A DNA stretch of 64,000 nucleotides from Leptolyngbya subtilissima AS-A7 (lineage in GTDB: Bacteria > Cyanobacteriota > Cyanobacteriia > Phormidesmidales > Phormidesmidaceae), in the NCBI RefSeq assembly GCF_039962255.1, contig NZ_JAMPKY010000003.1, forward strand, positions 186,001-250,000, given 5' to 3'. This document shows positions 1 to 7,571 of the stretch, piece by piece. Position numbers and translations under genes: made by a program. Every line of letters begins with the position of its first letter. The first letter of the stretch is position 1. The notes under the pieces are model-generated. The model was not told the DNA's origin. It saw nothing but the letters and a program-made list of their open reading frames with translations, and made no database searches.

Positions 1-687
1 CTCGGCTGCGTTCTCGCTCAGAGGGCGTCTACAACGTCCTGTTTTGGTAGCAAAAGGCTGAGATCTGGCTTGAATGAGGATGTTGAGCCCCAACGCCCTC
101 CAAAGGCCAGAAGGGAGCAGTAGGTGACGAGGGCTAAAAAAACTGGGATACATCCGTGACGAGGGTTACGAAAGAGCCTTCTGCAAATAGCCCCTGCTGA
201 GGCCTCCCCGAACGAAATTTTAGGCCTAGATTATTGTCAATTAAATGGCTGGAACTTTTTGGCAGAGCTATAAGTCAATTACCGATCGCTTGCCTGAAGC
301 CAGGCAATTGTTCAGTAATTCAAAAAGCTTTCTAATGTGACAGTTGAAATAGCGGAAAGACTATTCGTCACATTGGCAAAAGCAGCTTTAGATTAAGGAA
401 AGCGAGACACAGTTATCTGTTCGCCTTTAAAACAAGAGTCGCCAAGGCTATGCAGTCATCCTATTGCTATGTAGAAACTTACTTTGGCTGACTTCTCTAC
501 TTATTAAAAGGCAAAAAGCAGTTCTTAAAGCCAGATAGACAGAGTGAGGAAGACAGGCAAATGCTCTGTTTACCACGAAGAGGGGTGCGCAAAAGCATCT
601 TGAGTCGAATCTGCTGAGATGAATTTGCCACGGCGAATTTGATAAAGCTGTGTCCGTCCGTTGTTTGACTTTGGAGTTTATTCAAAA
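1..687. other. Long intergenic/leader region before the SLH gene
   Basis: No convincing gene is seen in this stretch. It is less GC-rich than most of the window. It holds a 7-bp hairpin (arms 290-296 and 301-307) and a pair of inverted 8-mers AATGTGAC (334-341) and GTCACATT (367-374). The inverted 8-mers resemble CRP half-sites but are 25 bp apart, too far for one classic site. The decamer GTGACGAGGG occurs near 124 and 157. The region is probably the promoter and 5' leader of the SLH protein gene. Confidence 0.4.
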
Positions 688-1923
688 ATGTCTAATTCTT
701 TTCGTCTAAAGTCTGGAACCGCTCTGATGTTGGCCCTAGGGTTGACCGTAGGCGCCTTTACTCCAGTGATCACCGCTGCTCCGGTAGTTGCCCAAACCCA
801 AACTCAAACTCAATTTAGCGATGTGTCCGCCAACCACTGGGCGCGTCAGTTCATTACTAGTTTGGCGGGCAGAGGCGTGATCGCTGGTTTCCCAGACGGT
901 ACCTTCCGTCCCGATGAACCGGTGACCCGCGCTCAGTATGCCGCTATGGTGCGTCAGGCGTTTAGCCAGTCCTCCGTGCGGACCGCGACCACTTTTGTGG
1001 ACGTGCCAGCTGACTATTGGGCCGCTGCAGCGATTCGTGAGGCCGATATGATGGGCTTTTTGTCGGGCTACCCCGGCAATATCTTCCAGCCCGATCAGAA
1101 TATCCCTCGGGCCCAGGTGCTGGTTTCCCTAGCCAATGGATTGAACTACACCGCCAGCAGCCAGAATAGCGTTAGCGTCTATCAGGATGCCTCCTCGATT
1201 CCTGAGTATGCGGTGGCTAGCCTAGCCGCTGCTACAGAGCGGCGGTTGGTGGTGAACTACCCCAATGTGCAGGTCTTACGGCCCAACCAAACGGCAACTC
1301 GGGCCGATGTGGCGGCCTTTATTTACCAGGCCCTGGCTAGCCAAAATCAGGTGGCCACGGTCAACTCCCCCTACATTGTGGGGCAGCAGGTGGCGGCTCA
1401 ATCCAGCCTACCGGCAGGCACAGTTCTGACTACGAACTATGCAGAGAGCAACAAAATTGTCGTGCTCCCCGATGAGACCGCTGATCTAACCCTGACGGTT
1501 GCCCAGGCGATCACCGACAGCACCGGTCGCGTCTTAGTGCCAGCGGGCAGTCAGGTAGTGGGAGAACTGCGTCCTAGCGGCAACGGCTCACAGTTTGTGG
1601 CCCAGGAACTGGTGCTGCCCGGCGGTCAACGGCTGGCAATTAACGCCACCTCGCAGACCGTGACCACGACGGAAACTGTTCGCCGAGGAGCTACCCTTGG
1701 CGAGACCCTGGCTGGAGCGGTGCTGGGTTCAGGTGCGGCGGCGGCGATCTCTCGCACCACTGGCGACCAAAGTGTTGGCACCCTAGAGGTCTTGGCCGGA
1801 ACCGCCACTGGAGCCACCCTGGCCCGGCTCTTTGGCCGCGACCGGGTCGAGGTAATTGCCATCAACCCCAGCCAAGATCTCACCCTGACCCTCAACCAAC
1901 CTCTGGTGCTGTCGGCTCGTTAA
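688..1923 (+). CDS. S-layer homology (SLH) domain envelope protein
   Basis: A 411-residue secreted protein. The N-terminus is a signal peptide (basic start, then a hydrophobic stretch at about 10-30 and Ala-rich cleavage region near 35). Three SLH repeats follow at about 43-91, 103-151 and 165-215, with the usual F-x-D-V, W-A and G-x-F-x-P-x-x-x-x-T-R-A pattern. SLH domains bind cell-wall polymers or peptidoglycan, so the protein should be anchored at the envelope. The C-terminal half (about 230-411) is beta-rich with a Gly/Ala-rich centre and has no clear function. The ATG at 688 is preferred over an upstream TTG at 661 because GGAG lies 11 bp before it and it opens the signal peptide. A strong terminator follows. 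Confidence 0.85.
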   Translation: MSNSFRLKSGTALMLALGLTVGAFTPVITAAPVVAQTQTQTQFSDVSANHWARQFITSLAGRGVIAGFPDGTFRPDEPVTRAQYAAMVRQAFSQSSVRTATTFVDVPADYWAAAAIREADMMGFLSGYPGNIFQPDQNIPRAQVLVSLANGLNYTASSQNSVSVYQDASSIPEYAVASLAAATERRLVVNYPNVQVLRPNQTATRADVAAFIYQALASQNQVATVNSPYIVGQQVAAQSSLPAGTVLTTNYAESNKIVVLPDETADLTLTVAQAITDSTGRVLVPAGSQVVGELRPSGNGSQFVAQELVLPGGQRLAINATSQTVTTTETVRRGATLGETLAGAVLGSGAAAAISRTTGDQSVGTLEVLAGTATGATLARLFGRDRVEVIAINPSQDLTLTLNQPLVLSAR

Positions 1924-1953
1924 TAGGCGCTGTCTAGTCACTTAGTGCAGTTA

Positions 1954-1993
1954 ACAAACCCCTCAGTTCCCAAACGGGAACTGAGGGGTTTGT
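1954..1993 (+). terminator. Strong hairpin terminator after the SLH gene
   Basis: A perfect 18-bp stem (1954-1971 with 1976-1993) and a 4-nt loop AAAC. The 3' arm ends in GGGGTTTGT. It lies 30 bp after the SLH stop codon. Confidence 0.85.
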
Positions 1994-2172
1994 CTTGGCA
2001 AGCTAATCTATAGCGATCGCTTATTGCAGCCTTCAGCCTTTTGAACCATTCACTGCACCAAGCTACGGGATAATGTAAACACGGATACTGCTGAGTTTTC
2101 TGCAAAGTGTAGGGCGATCGCTTTACACCTCTGCCAGATATCTATCCCTGCTACCTCACCGCGTTTAACCCC

Positions 2173-3540
2173 ATGTCCTACTATCTCTCCCCCCGCTTTC
2201 TCGAAAAGCTGGCGGTGCACATCACCAAAAACTACCTCAAGCTGCCGCAGGTCAAAATTCCTCTGCTGCTGGGGGTGCACGGCCGCAAGGGGGAGGGCAA
2301 AACCTTTCAGTGCGAGCTGGTGTATGAGCGCATGGGCATTGAGGTGGTGCACATCTCTGGCGGCGAGCTAGAGAGCCCCGACGCAGGCGACCCGGCCCGG
2401 CTGATTCGTCTGCGCTACCGCGAGGCCGCCGAGCTGGTGCGGGTGCGGGGCAAAATGGCGGTACTGATGATCAACGACATTGATGCTGGGGCCGGCCGCT
2501 TCGACGCCCTCACCCAGTACACCGTCAACACCCAGCTGGTGAACAACACCCTAATGAACATTGCCGACAACCCCACCAATGTTCAGCTGCCGGGCAGCTA
2601 CGACGAAAACGAGATTCAGCGGGTGCCGATCATTATGACCGGCAACGACCTCTCGACCCTCTACGCGCCGCTGATTCGCGACGGCCGCATGGACAAGTTT
2701 TACTGGCAGCCCGATCGCGACGATCGCATCGGCATTGTCGGCGGCATTTTTGAACCCGACGGCCTTTCCTCCCAAGACATTACCCTGCTGGTGGACACCT
2801 TTCCGACCCAGGCGATCGACTTCTTTGGGGCCGTGCGCGCTCAGATCTACAACGAGCAGATCCGCGACTTTATCTATTCTGTGGGGCTCGAAAATGTCTC
2901 CCGCAGCGTGGTCAACACCACCACACCCCCCACCTTTCGCCGGCCCGACTTTAGCATCTCGCACCTGATCGAAGTGGGCGATCGCCTGGTGCGTGAGCAG
3001 CGCCGGGTCGACGACATGCGCCTCGCCAACGAATACAACCGCGTTTTGCAGTCGGGTGGTGCGTCCTCGGCCCCCAATGGCAGCTTTTATCGCGCCTACG
3101 ACCCCAACGACAACCCCGCCGCTGAGGGCACTACCGAGGGCAATGCCGCCAAGGTATCTAGCAACGGCAACGGCGACGCCCCTCAGTGCCCCATGCCCGA
3201 TTCGGCCCAGTCCACCCATTCCTCCACTCCCCCACCCTCCCACCCTCCCACCCATCCACCCTCCCACCCATCTACCCTCCCCCCCGAAGTGCGCGATCAG
3301 GTCAACAACATCCTCTCCCGGGGCTATCGCCTGGCCCTAGAGCATGTCGATCAGCGGCGGTTTCAAACCAACGCCTGGCAGAGTGGCCCTACCATCTCTG
3401 CTCAGAATGCGGCTACGGCTAGCGCCGAAGTGGAACGCTGCCTGGGCGACTATGCCCAAGACTACGTGCGGCTGATTGGCATCGACCCCAAAACCAAACA
3501 GCGGGTCATGGAGCAGATTATTCAGCGGCCCAAACGTTAA
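2173..3540 (+). CDS. rca: Rubisco activase with C-terminal SSU-like domain
   Basis: An AAA+ chaperone of 455 residues that removes inhibitory sugar phosphates from Rubisco. The N-terminal part (to about 300) is highly typical of Rca: Walker A GVHGRKGEGKT at 34-44, Walker B LMINDIDAG near 98-106, and a sensor region around IIMTGNDLSTLYAPLIRDGR. The last 90 residues form a Rubisco small-subunit-like (SSUL) domain (RDQVNNILSRGYRL... to the end), as in CcmM. In cyanobacteria this tail links activase to Rubisco condensates or carboxysomes. The linker between the two parts contains a Ser/Thr/His/Pro run encoded by degenerate heptad DNA repeats (about 3211-3285). The assignment is from family knowledge; the role here is inferred. 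Confidence 0.93.
   Translation: MSYYLSPRFLEKLAVHITKNYLKLPQVKIPLLLGVHGRKGEGKTFQCELVYERMGIEVVHISGGELESPDAGDPARLIRLRYREAAELVRVRGKMAVLMINDIDAGAGRFDALTQYTVNTQLVNNTLMNIADNPTNVQLPGSYDENEIQRVPIIMTGNDLSTLYAPLIRDGRMDKFYWQPDRDDRIGIVGGIFEPDGLSSQDITLLVDTFPTQAIDFFGAVRAQIYNEQIRDFIYSVGLENVSRSVVNTTTPPTFRRPDFSISHLIEVGDRLVREQRRVDDMRLANEYNRVLQSGGASSAPNGSFYRAYDPNDNPAAEGTTEGNAAKVSSNGNGDAPQCPMPDSAQSTHSSTPPPSHPPTHPPSHPSTLPPEVRDQVNNILSRGYRLALEHVDQRRFQTNAWQSGPTISAQNAATASAEVERCLGDYAQDYVRLIGIDPKTKQRVMEQIIQRPKR
3211..3285 (+). repeat. In-frame CCACCCA-type heptad repeats in rca linker
   Basis: Degenerate tandem heptads (units such as CCACCCA, CCTCCCA) encode a His/Pro/Ser/Thr-rich linker between the AAA+ and SSU-like domains. 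The same type of repeat is found in metH, lnt and intergenic DNA of this window. Confidence 0.75.
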
Positions 3541-3666
3541 CGGTTTTTCTCAACGGCAACGCCAGGAGCCAGTTTGGTGGCAGGATGAGAGGCCAGGCGA
3601 CTCTCTGATAGTGCTAGCGGAGAATTGCTGCGCGTTGGCGTTAATTTTGAGAGCAATTTGGCGAAG

Positions 3667-5124
3667 ATGTCAAAATATGAACGACTTTCCTCAGGAATTG
3701 AAGGGCTAGATGAAGTTTTAGAGGGGGGATTTCCGGCGGGGCAGGCCTATCTGGCCAGAGGCGGGCCGGGCTGTGGCAAAACTACCCTGGGGTGGCATTT
3801 TCTCACCACCAACCTAGACGATGGTACCCCACGCCTCTTCATCAGCCTTGGGGAATCGATGGAACAACTGCGGCGCAACGGCGCAGCCTCGGGCTTTCCA
3901 GTAGATGCGGTGCATGTTTTAGATTTGAGCCCCAACGCTGACTCTTTTGTGCAGAACCAGGGTTACGACATTTTTGCGGCCGCCCAGGTCGAGCAGGGCC
4001 CGCTGACGGAGCGGATTGTCGAGCAGGTCAGTGCGCTCAAGCCCCAGCGGGTATTTATCGACTCGATGACTCAGCTGCGCTACCTGGCGACCGATGCTTA
4101 TCAATTTCGCCAACAGGTGGTGGGATTTTTGCGCTTTTTGCTTCACCAGGGGGCCACGGTGCTGTTTACCTCTGAGGGCAGTCAGGAGGCCCCCGATGAG
4201 GATTTGCAGTTCATTAGTGACGGCATTCTCACTTTGCAAATGCAGGAGGAGGGCCGCCATGTGCAGGTGTCTAAACTGCGGGGCGGCACGTTTCGCAAGG
4301 GGCTGCACTCGATGCGGATCTGCGATCGCGGCCTGGTGGTCTTTCCCCAGCTGGTGCCCAATGAAGATCCGGTGGCCACGGCTGCACCGCGCCTCTGCCC
4401 GGCCGGCATTCCTGAAATTGATGAGCTGCTCAGCGGCGGCATTGAAACCGGCACGGTAACGATTATCTCTGGCCCCAGCGGCGTGGGCAAAACCACCCTG
4501 GGGCTGCAATTTATTAAAGAGGCGGCGGGACGGGGCGATCGCTCGGTCGTCTACCTGTTTGAGGAGGCGGTTGATACTCTGCTCAACCGCTGTGAAGGCA
4601 TCAATATTCCGGTGCGGGCGATGGCCAATCGGGGCACCTTGGCGATCTTTAAGGTTGACCCGCTGCTGTATTCTCCCGATGAGTTTGCCCACCAGGTGCG
4701 CCTCGAAGTTGAAAAGGCGGGCACCCAGCTGATCATGATCGACAGCGTGCTGGGCTATAAGCTGTCGTTCAAAGAAGATGACCTGATTCGCAATATTCAC
4801 AGCCTTTGCCAGTATCTCAAAGGGCGCGGGGTGACCACTATCCTCACCAACGAAATTGAGTCAATTACCGGTGACTTTAAAGCGACGGAGCTGGGGGTGT
4901 CCTACCTGGCCGACAACATTATTTTTCTGCGCTATTTAGAAATGCGCGGCCAAATGCGGCGGGCGATCGGTGTTTTGAAGAAGCGCCTCAGCGATTTTGA
5001 GAAGACTTTACGGGAGTTTGAAATTTCTCGCTACGGCATCAAGGTAGGTCGTCCGCTGACCCAGCTGCGGGGCATCTTGAGCGGAGTTCCTGAATTCATT
5101 AAGTCCAACGAAAATGAGCCCTGA
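3667..5124 (+). CDS. KaiC-like two-domain RecA-type ATPase
   Basis: A 485-residue protein with two tandem KaiC domains. Walker A motifs are GGPGCGKTT (about 32-40) and GPSGVGKTT (about 270-278); Walker B-like strands are RVFIDSM and LIMIDSV. True KaiC is about 519 residues and is autophosphorylated on adjacent Ser-Thr in its second domain. By my hand alignment the matching site here is Ser-Tyr in GVSYLADN, and the C-terminal tail is shorter, so I call it a KaiC homologue and not the clock KaiC. No kaiA or kaiB is adjacent. The ATG at 667 of that line (3667) is preferred over a TTG at 3625, since it starts directly before the conserved domain. It overlaps the next gene by 11 bp, suggesting translational coupling. 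Confidence 0.85.
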   Translation: MSKYERLSSGIEGLDEVLEGGFPAGQAYLARGGPGCGKTTLGWHFLTTNLDDGTPRLFISLGESMEQLRRNGAASGFPVDAVHVLDLSPNADSFVQNQGYDIFAAAQVEQGPLTERIVEQVSALKPQRVFIDSMTQLRYLATDAYQFRQQVVGFLRFLLHQGATVLFTSEGSQEAPDEDLQFISDGILTLQMQEEGRHVQVSKLRGGTFRKGLHSMRICDRGLVVFPQLVPNEDPVATAAPRLCPAGIPEIDELLSGGIETGTVTIISGPSGVGKTTLGLQFIKEAAGRGDRSVVYLFEEAVDTLLNRCEGINIPVRAMANRGTLAIFKVDPLLYSPDEFAHQVRLEVEKAGTQLIMIDSVLGYKLSFKEDDLIRNIHSLCQYLKGRGVTTILTNEIESITGDFKATELGVSYLADNIIFLRYLEMRGQMRRAIGVLKKRLSDFEKTLREFEISRYGIKVGRPLTQLRGILSGVPEFIKSNENEP

Positions 5125-6148
5125 TGTTCCACCACCCTGCGCTGAGCCACTCCCAGATCCCGATCATCAATGGCAGCATCGCGTGCTGCTGGGGGTAGAC
5201 CATCCGCAAAATCGCCAGCTGCTGTCAGCGTTCTTGAGTCGGTTTTATAGCCTGCAAGAGGTGCCGGCGACGGCGCTCAGGTGGGGCCAAGCCTATGACC
5301 TGTGCATTTTTGATAGCGCGTTTTTGGGGCGCTATGGCGAGCACATTGCCCAGCAGCGGGAGGAGGCCAGCCCGGTGTTTTTGCCCTTTTTGCTGCTGCT
5401 CAAGCGCCAGCACCTGCCCTTGATGACACCGTCTCAGCGCCAGCAGGTGGACGATGTGATTACGATGCCGGTTGACCAGACTGAGCTGCTGCTGCGGGTG
5501 GAGTCGCTGCTGCGCGCCCGGCAGCAGGCGCTGAAGCTCAGTACCCTGTTGACCCAAGAGCGGTTGCTGGAGCAGCAGCTGGCGGCCGACAATCAGATTC
5601 TTCAGCAGCTGGCCGTTCAGGATAGCCTGACCGGCATTCCCAATCGGCGCGCCTTTGACGACAAGCTAGCCTACGAGTGGAAGCTCGGCCGCCGCGAGCA
5701 AACCCCGCTGGCGGTGGTGCTTTGCGATGTCGATTACTTTAAGCCCTACAACGACACCTACGGCCATATCTCGGGAGATCAGTGTCTGCGGGCGATCGCA
5801 GCTGTGCTCGACACCGTAATTCGCCGGCCAGCTGATTTGGCTGCCCGCTACGGCGGCGAAGAGTTTGCCCTAATTTTGCCGAAGACCGATTTAGAGGGAG
5901 CGCAGCACCTTTTGAGCCGCCTGCGCAGCACCCTGCGAGCCCGCGCCATTGCCCACCCCAAATCGCCGGTTGGCCCCTACGTCAGTCTGAGTTTTGGCGT
6001 GGCGGCAACAGTGCCCGATCAGCAGTGGCAGCCTGAAGATGTGTTGCGGGCCGCCGATGCAGCCCTCTACCAGGCCAAAGCCGAAGGCCGCGATCGCATC
6101 GTTGTGGCCGCTACCCCCACCGCGACGTCTCCGCTACGGCCGACCTAG
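5114..6148 (+). CDS. Receiver-like GGDEF diguanylate cyclase
   Basis: A 344-residue protein predicted to make cyclic di-GMP. Residues about 15-135 look like a response-regulator receiver. The candidate phospho-Asp is in CIFDSAF, but the Lys usually conserved near the end of the domain is Met (VITMPVD), so phosphorylation is doubtful. A short coiled region follows, then a GGDEF domain with an active site GGEEF (about 247-251) and an intact inhibitory site RPAD five residues before it. The start codon lies inside the end of the KaiC-like gene, so the two are probably co-translated. Its 3' end overlaps the convergent hydroxyisourate hydrolase gene by 4 bp. Confidence 0.88.
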   Translation: MSPDVPPPCAEPLPDPDHQWQHRVLLGVDHPQNRQLLSAFLSRFYSLQEVPATALRWGQAYDLCIFDSAFLGRYGEHIAQQREEASPVFLPFLLLLKRQHLPLMTPSQRQQVDDVITMPVDQTELLLRVESLLRARQQALKLSTLLTQERLLEQQLAADNQILQQLAVQDSLTGIPNRRAFDDKLAYEWKLGRREQTPLAVVLCDVDYFKPYNDTYGHISGDQCLRAIAAVLDTVIRRPADLAARYGGEEFALILPKTDLEGAQHLLSRLRSTLRARAIAHPKSPVGPYVSLSFGVAATVPDQQWQPEDVLRAADAALYQAKAEGRDRIVVAATPTATSPLRPT

Positions 6149-6504
6149 CTGCCCCGATAGGTGCTGTAGGACCAGGGCGACACCAGCAGCGGCACGTGGA
6201 AGTTGCTGGTGGGGTCAGCGATCGTAAACCGCACCGGGATCTGGTCTAAAAACGGGGGTTCCGAAAGCGCCGCACTCGTTTTGGCAAAATAGGCCGCCAC
6301 GTCAAAGGTGATCTCGTAGGTGCCTTTGTGCAGTTCGTCACCCTCTAGCAGCGGCTCATCGGTGCGGCCATCGCTGTTAGTTTCCACGGTTTTTAGTGCC
6401 GTTTTGATGTCGGCTTCATTGTTAATGGCCCAGACTGTGAGCCGCAGAGAGGCGGCGGGCTTACCCAGGGCTGTGTCAAGAACGTGGGTGGAGAGTCTGC
6501 CCAT
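6145..6504 (-). CDS. uraH: 5-hydroxyisourate hydrolase (transthyretin-like)
   Basis: A 119-residue protein of the transthyretin-related family, which hydrolyses 5-hydroxyisourate to OHCU in urate breakdown. The family marks are all present: N-terminal [14 protein letters not shown] with the active-site His, an internal Arg before [22 protein letters not shown], and the C-terminal tetrapeptide YRGS. Length is typical. No urate oxidase or OHCU decarboxylase gene lies nearby, so the pathway is either encoded elsewhere or incomplete. It is convergent with the cyclase gene and divergent from the Rieske gene. Confidence 0.92.
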   Translation of the reverse strand: MGRLSTHVLDTALGKPAASLRLTVWAINNEADIKTALKTVETNSDGRTDEPLLEGDELHKGTYEITFDVAAYFAKTSAALSEPPFLDQIPVRFTIADPTSNFHVPLLVSPWSYSTYRGS

Positions 6505-6754
6505 TGTGGTAACGAATCATGCCAGATAACTACAGACAAAGCATATAGTAAGAAACCCTTGGATGGGGGTGCAACCCAAATAATTCGGAATGCTGCGCTC
6601 AGAAAACACCAACCTGTTTTTTGAGGCTGTTTTTTCTGGCCGCCCACAATCTTGCCCCGTCCTTGGCTGAGATCAGAATTGTTCGTTAGCCTGACCTTAG
6701 CCCCAGGGCGTCGCATGGTGTCCCCAAGACAATACAACAGGCAATTTGCAGACT

Positions 6755-7309
6755 ATGGCTCATTCCTCAAATCCCCAGTCTAGTCAGCCCTTGCTCCACA
6801 GCCGGAGGCATCTGCTGCGGTATTTAGCTGGCGGCGGCTTGGGGGCGATCGCCCTGGTTTTCGCCCGGCCCCAACCAGCGGCCGGCCAAGATTTAGAAGA
6901 ACTTTGCTCGATGTTTCCGCAGAATTCTCAATGCCTCGACTATTTGCCGGGGGTGCAGGCGCTTGATGCAGCGGGGAATGCGATCGCCGTCGATTCCTTT
7001 TTGCCCACCACTACGCCGGGAATTCCCCAACCGGTGCAGGGATTGCCCAATGTCACCTATTTGGTGATTCAGGAGGGGCCGGCGATCGCTCCCTACGGCC
7101 TGCGCCCCATCTGCCCCCACCGAGGCTGCGCCGTCATCTGGCAGGCCGACCAAAACCGCTTTGCCTGCCCCTGCCACGGCTCTAAGTTTGATGCTGAGGG
7201 ACGGGTGCTGCGGGGGCCAGCTCGTAAACCGCTGCCCCTAGTCACAGTGGTCGAACGACAAAACCAAATTCGCCTGGTCGAGCGAGCACCCTCAGTCGAT
7301 CCGCGCTAG
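6755..7309 (+). CDS. Tat-exported Rieske [2Fe-2S] protein
   Basis: A 184-residue protein. The N-terminus has a twin-Arg motif (SRRHLLRYL) followed by a hydrophobic stretch and Ala-rich cleavage region, typical of Tat export. The C-terminal half is a Rieske domain with the cluster-binding boxes CPHRGC and CPCHGS. It is shorter than, and lacks the membrane-anchor layout of, the cytochrome b6f PetC, and no petA follows. I therefore call it a stand-alone Rieske electron-transfer protein in the periplasm or thylakoid lumen. ATG 6755 is chosen over a TTG at 6746. Partner unknown. Confidence 0.82.
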   Translation: MAHSSNPQSSQPLLHSRRHLLRYLAGGGLGAIALVFARPQPAAGQDLEELCSMFPQNSQCLDYLPGVQALDAAGNAIAVDSFLPTTTPGIPQPVQGLPNVTYLVIQEGPAIAPYGLRPICPHRGCAVIWQADQNRFACPCHGSKFDAEGRVLRGPARKPLPLVTVVERQNQIRLVERAPSVDPR

Positions 7310-7338
7310 GGAATCCGTAAGCAAGGACACCTACCGAG

Positions 7339-7447
7339 TTATACCGGATCCTATCTGGTTACACCCAGTTTGTAGGGGCATTGCAGTGCAATGCCCCTAC
7401 GAGATCTCTGTTTTGAACCCGGGTTTCTCAAGGCAGATTTCATATTA
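7339..7447 (+). repeat. MITE-like element, copy A
   Basis: The centre is a perfect palindrome-like core (7372-7400) in which GTAGGGGCATTGCA is followed by its inverted copy. The flanks match copy C (29.73 kb, inverted) over about 100 bp, with imperfect terminal inverted repeats (ATACCGGATC and the complement of GATTTCATAT). It lies between the Rieske gene and metH. No coding capacity. Confidence 0.75.
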
Positions 7448-7571
7448 GAACCTATCCAAAAACGGGCTTGGCCCATGGACCTGTAGTCTTGGGAAGCTAA
7501 TTTTTGGATGCGCTCTTAGGGGGCAATGGTTGATAATAGGTGATCTCTGTCGCAACCCCGTTCTAAGCCCC

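Noticed and set aside
334..374. AATGTGAC/GTCACATT as a CRP-type operator
   Set aside because: The arms are 25 bp apart, not the 6 bp of a CRP site; left only as a remark in the leader region.
497..685. 62-codon minus-strand frame
   Set aside because: No ribosome site, no coding character, lies in the leader of the SLH gene.
2551..3267. Minus-strand Gly-rich open frame
   Set aside because: Antisense to rca; its Gly/Trp repeats are the complement of the heptad linker.
3919..4800. Long minus-strand open frame of 293 codons
   Set aside because: It lies fully opposite the KaiC-like gene, has no ribosome site and no recognisable domain; a shadow of GC-rich coding DNA.
7448..7571. Possible cobalamin riboswitch before metH
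   Set aside because: No B12-box or the expected multi-helix layout; the region is short and follows a MITE.
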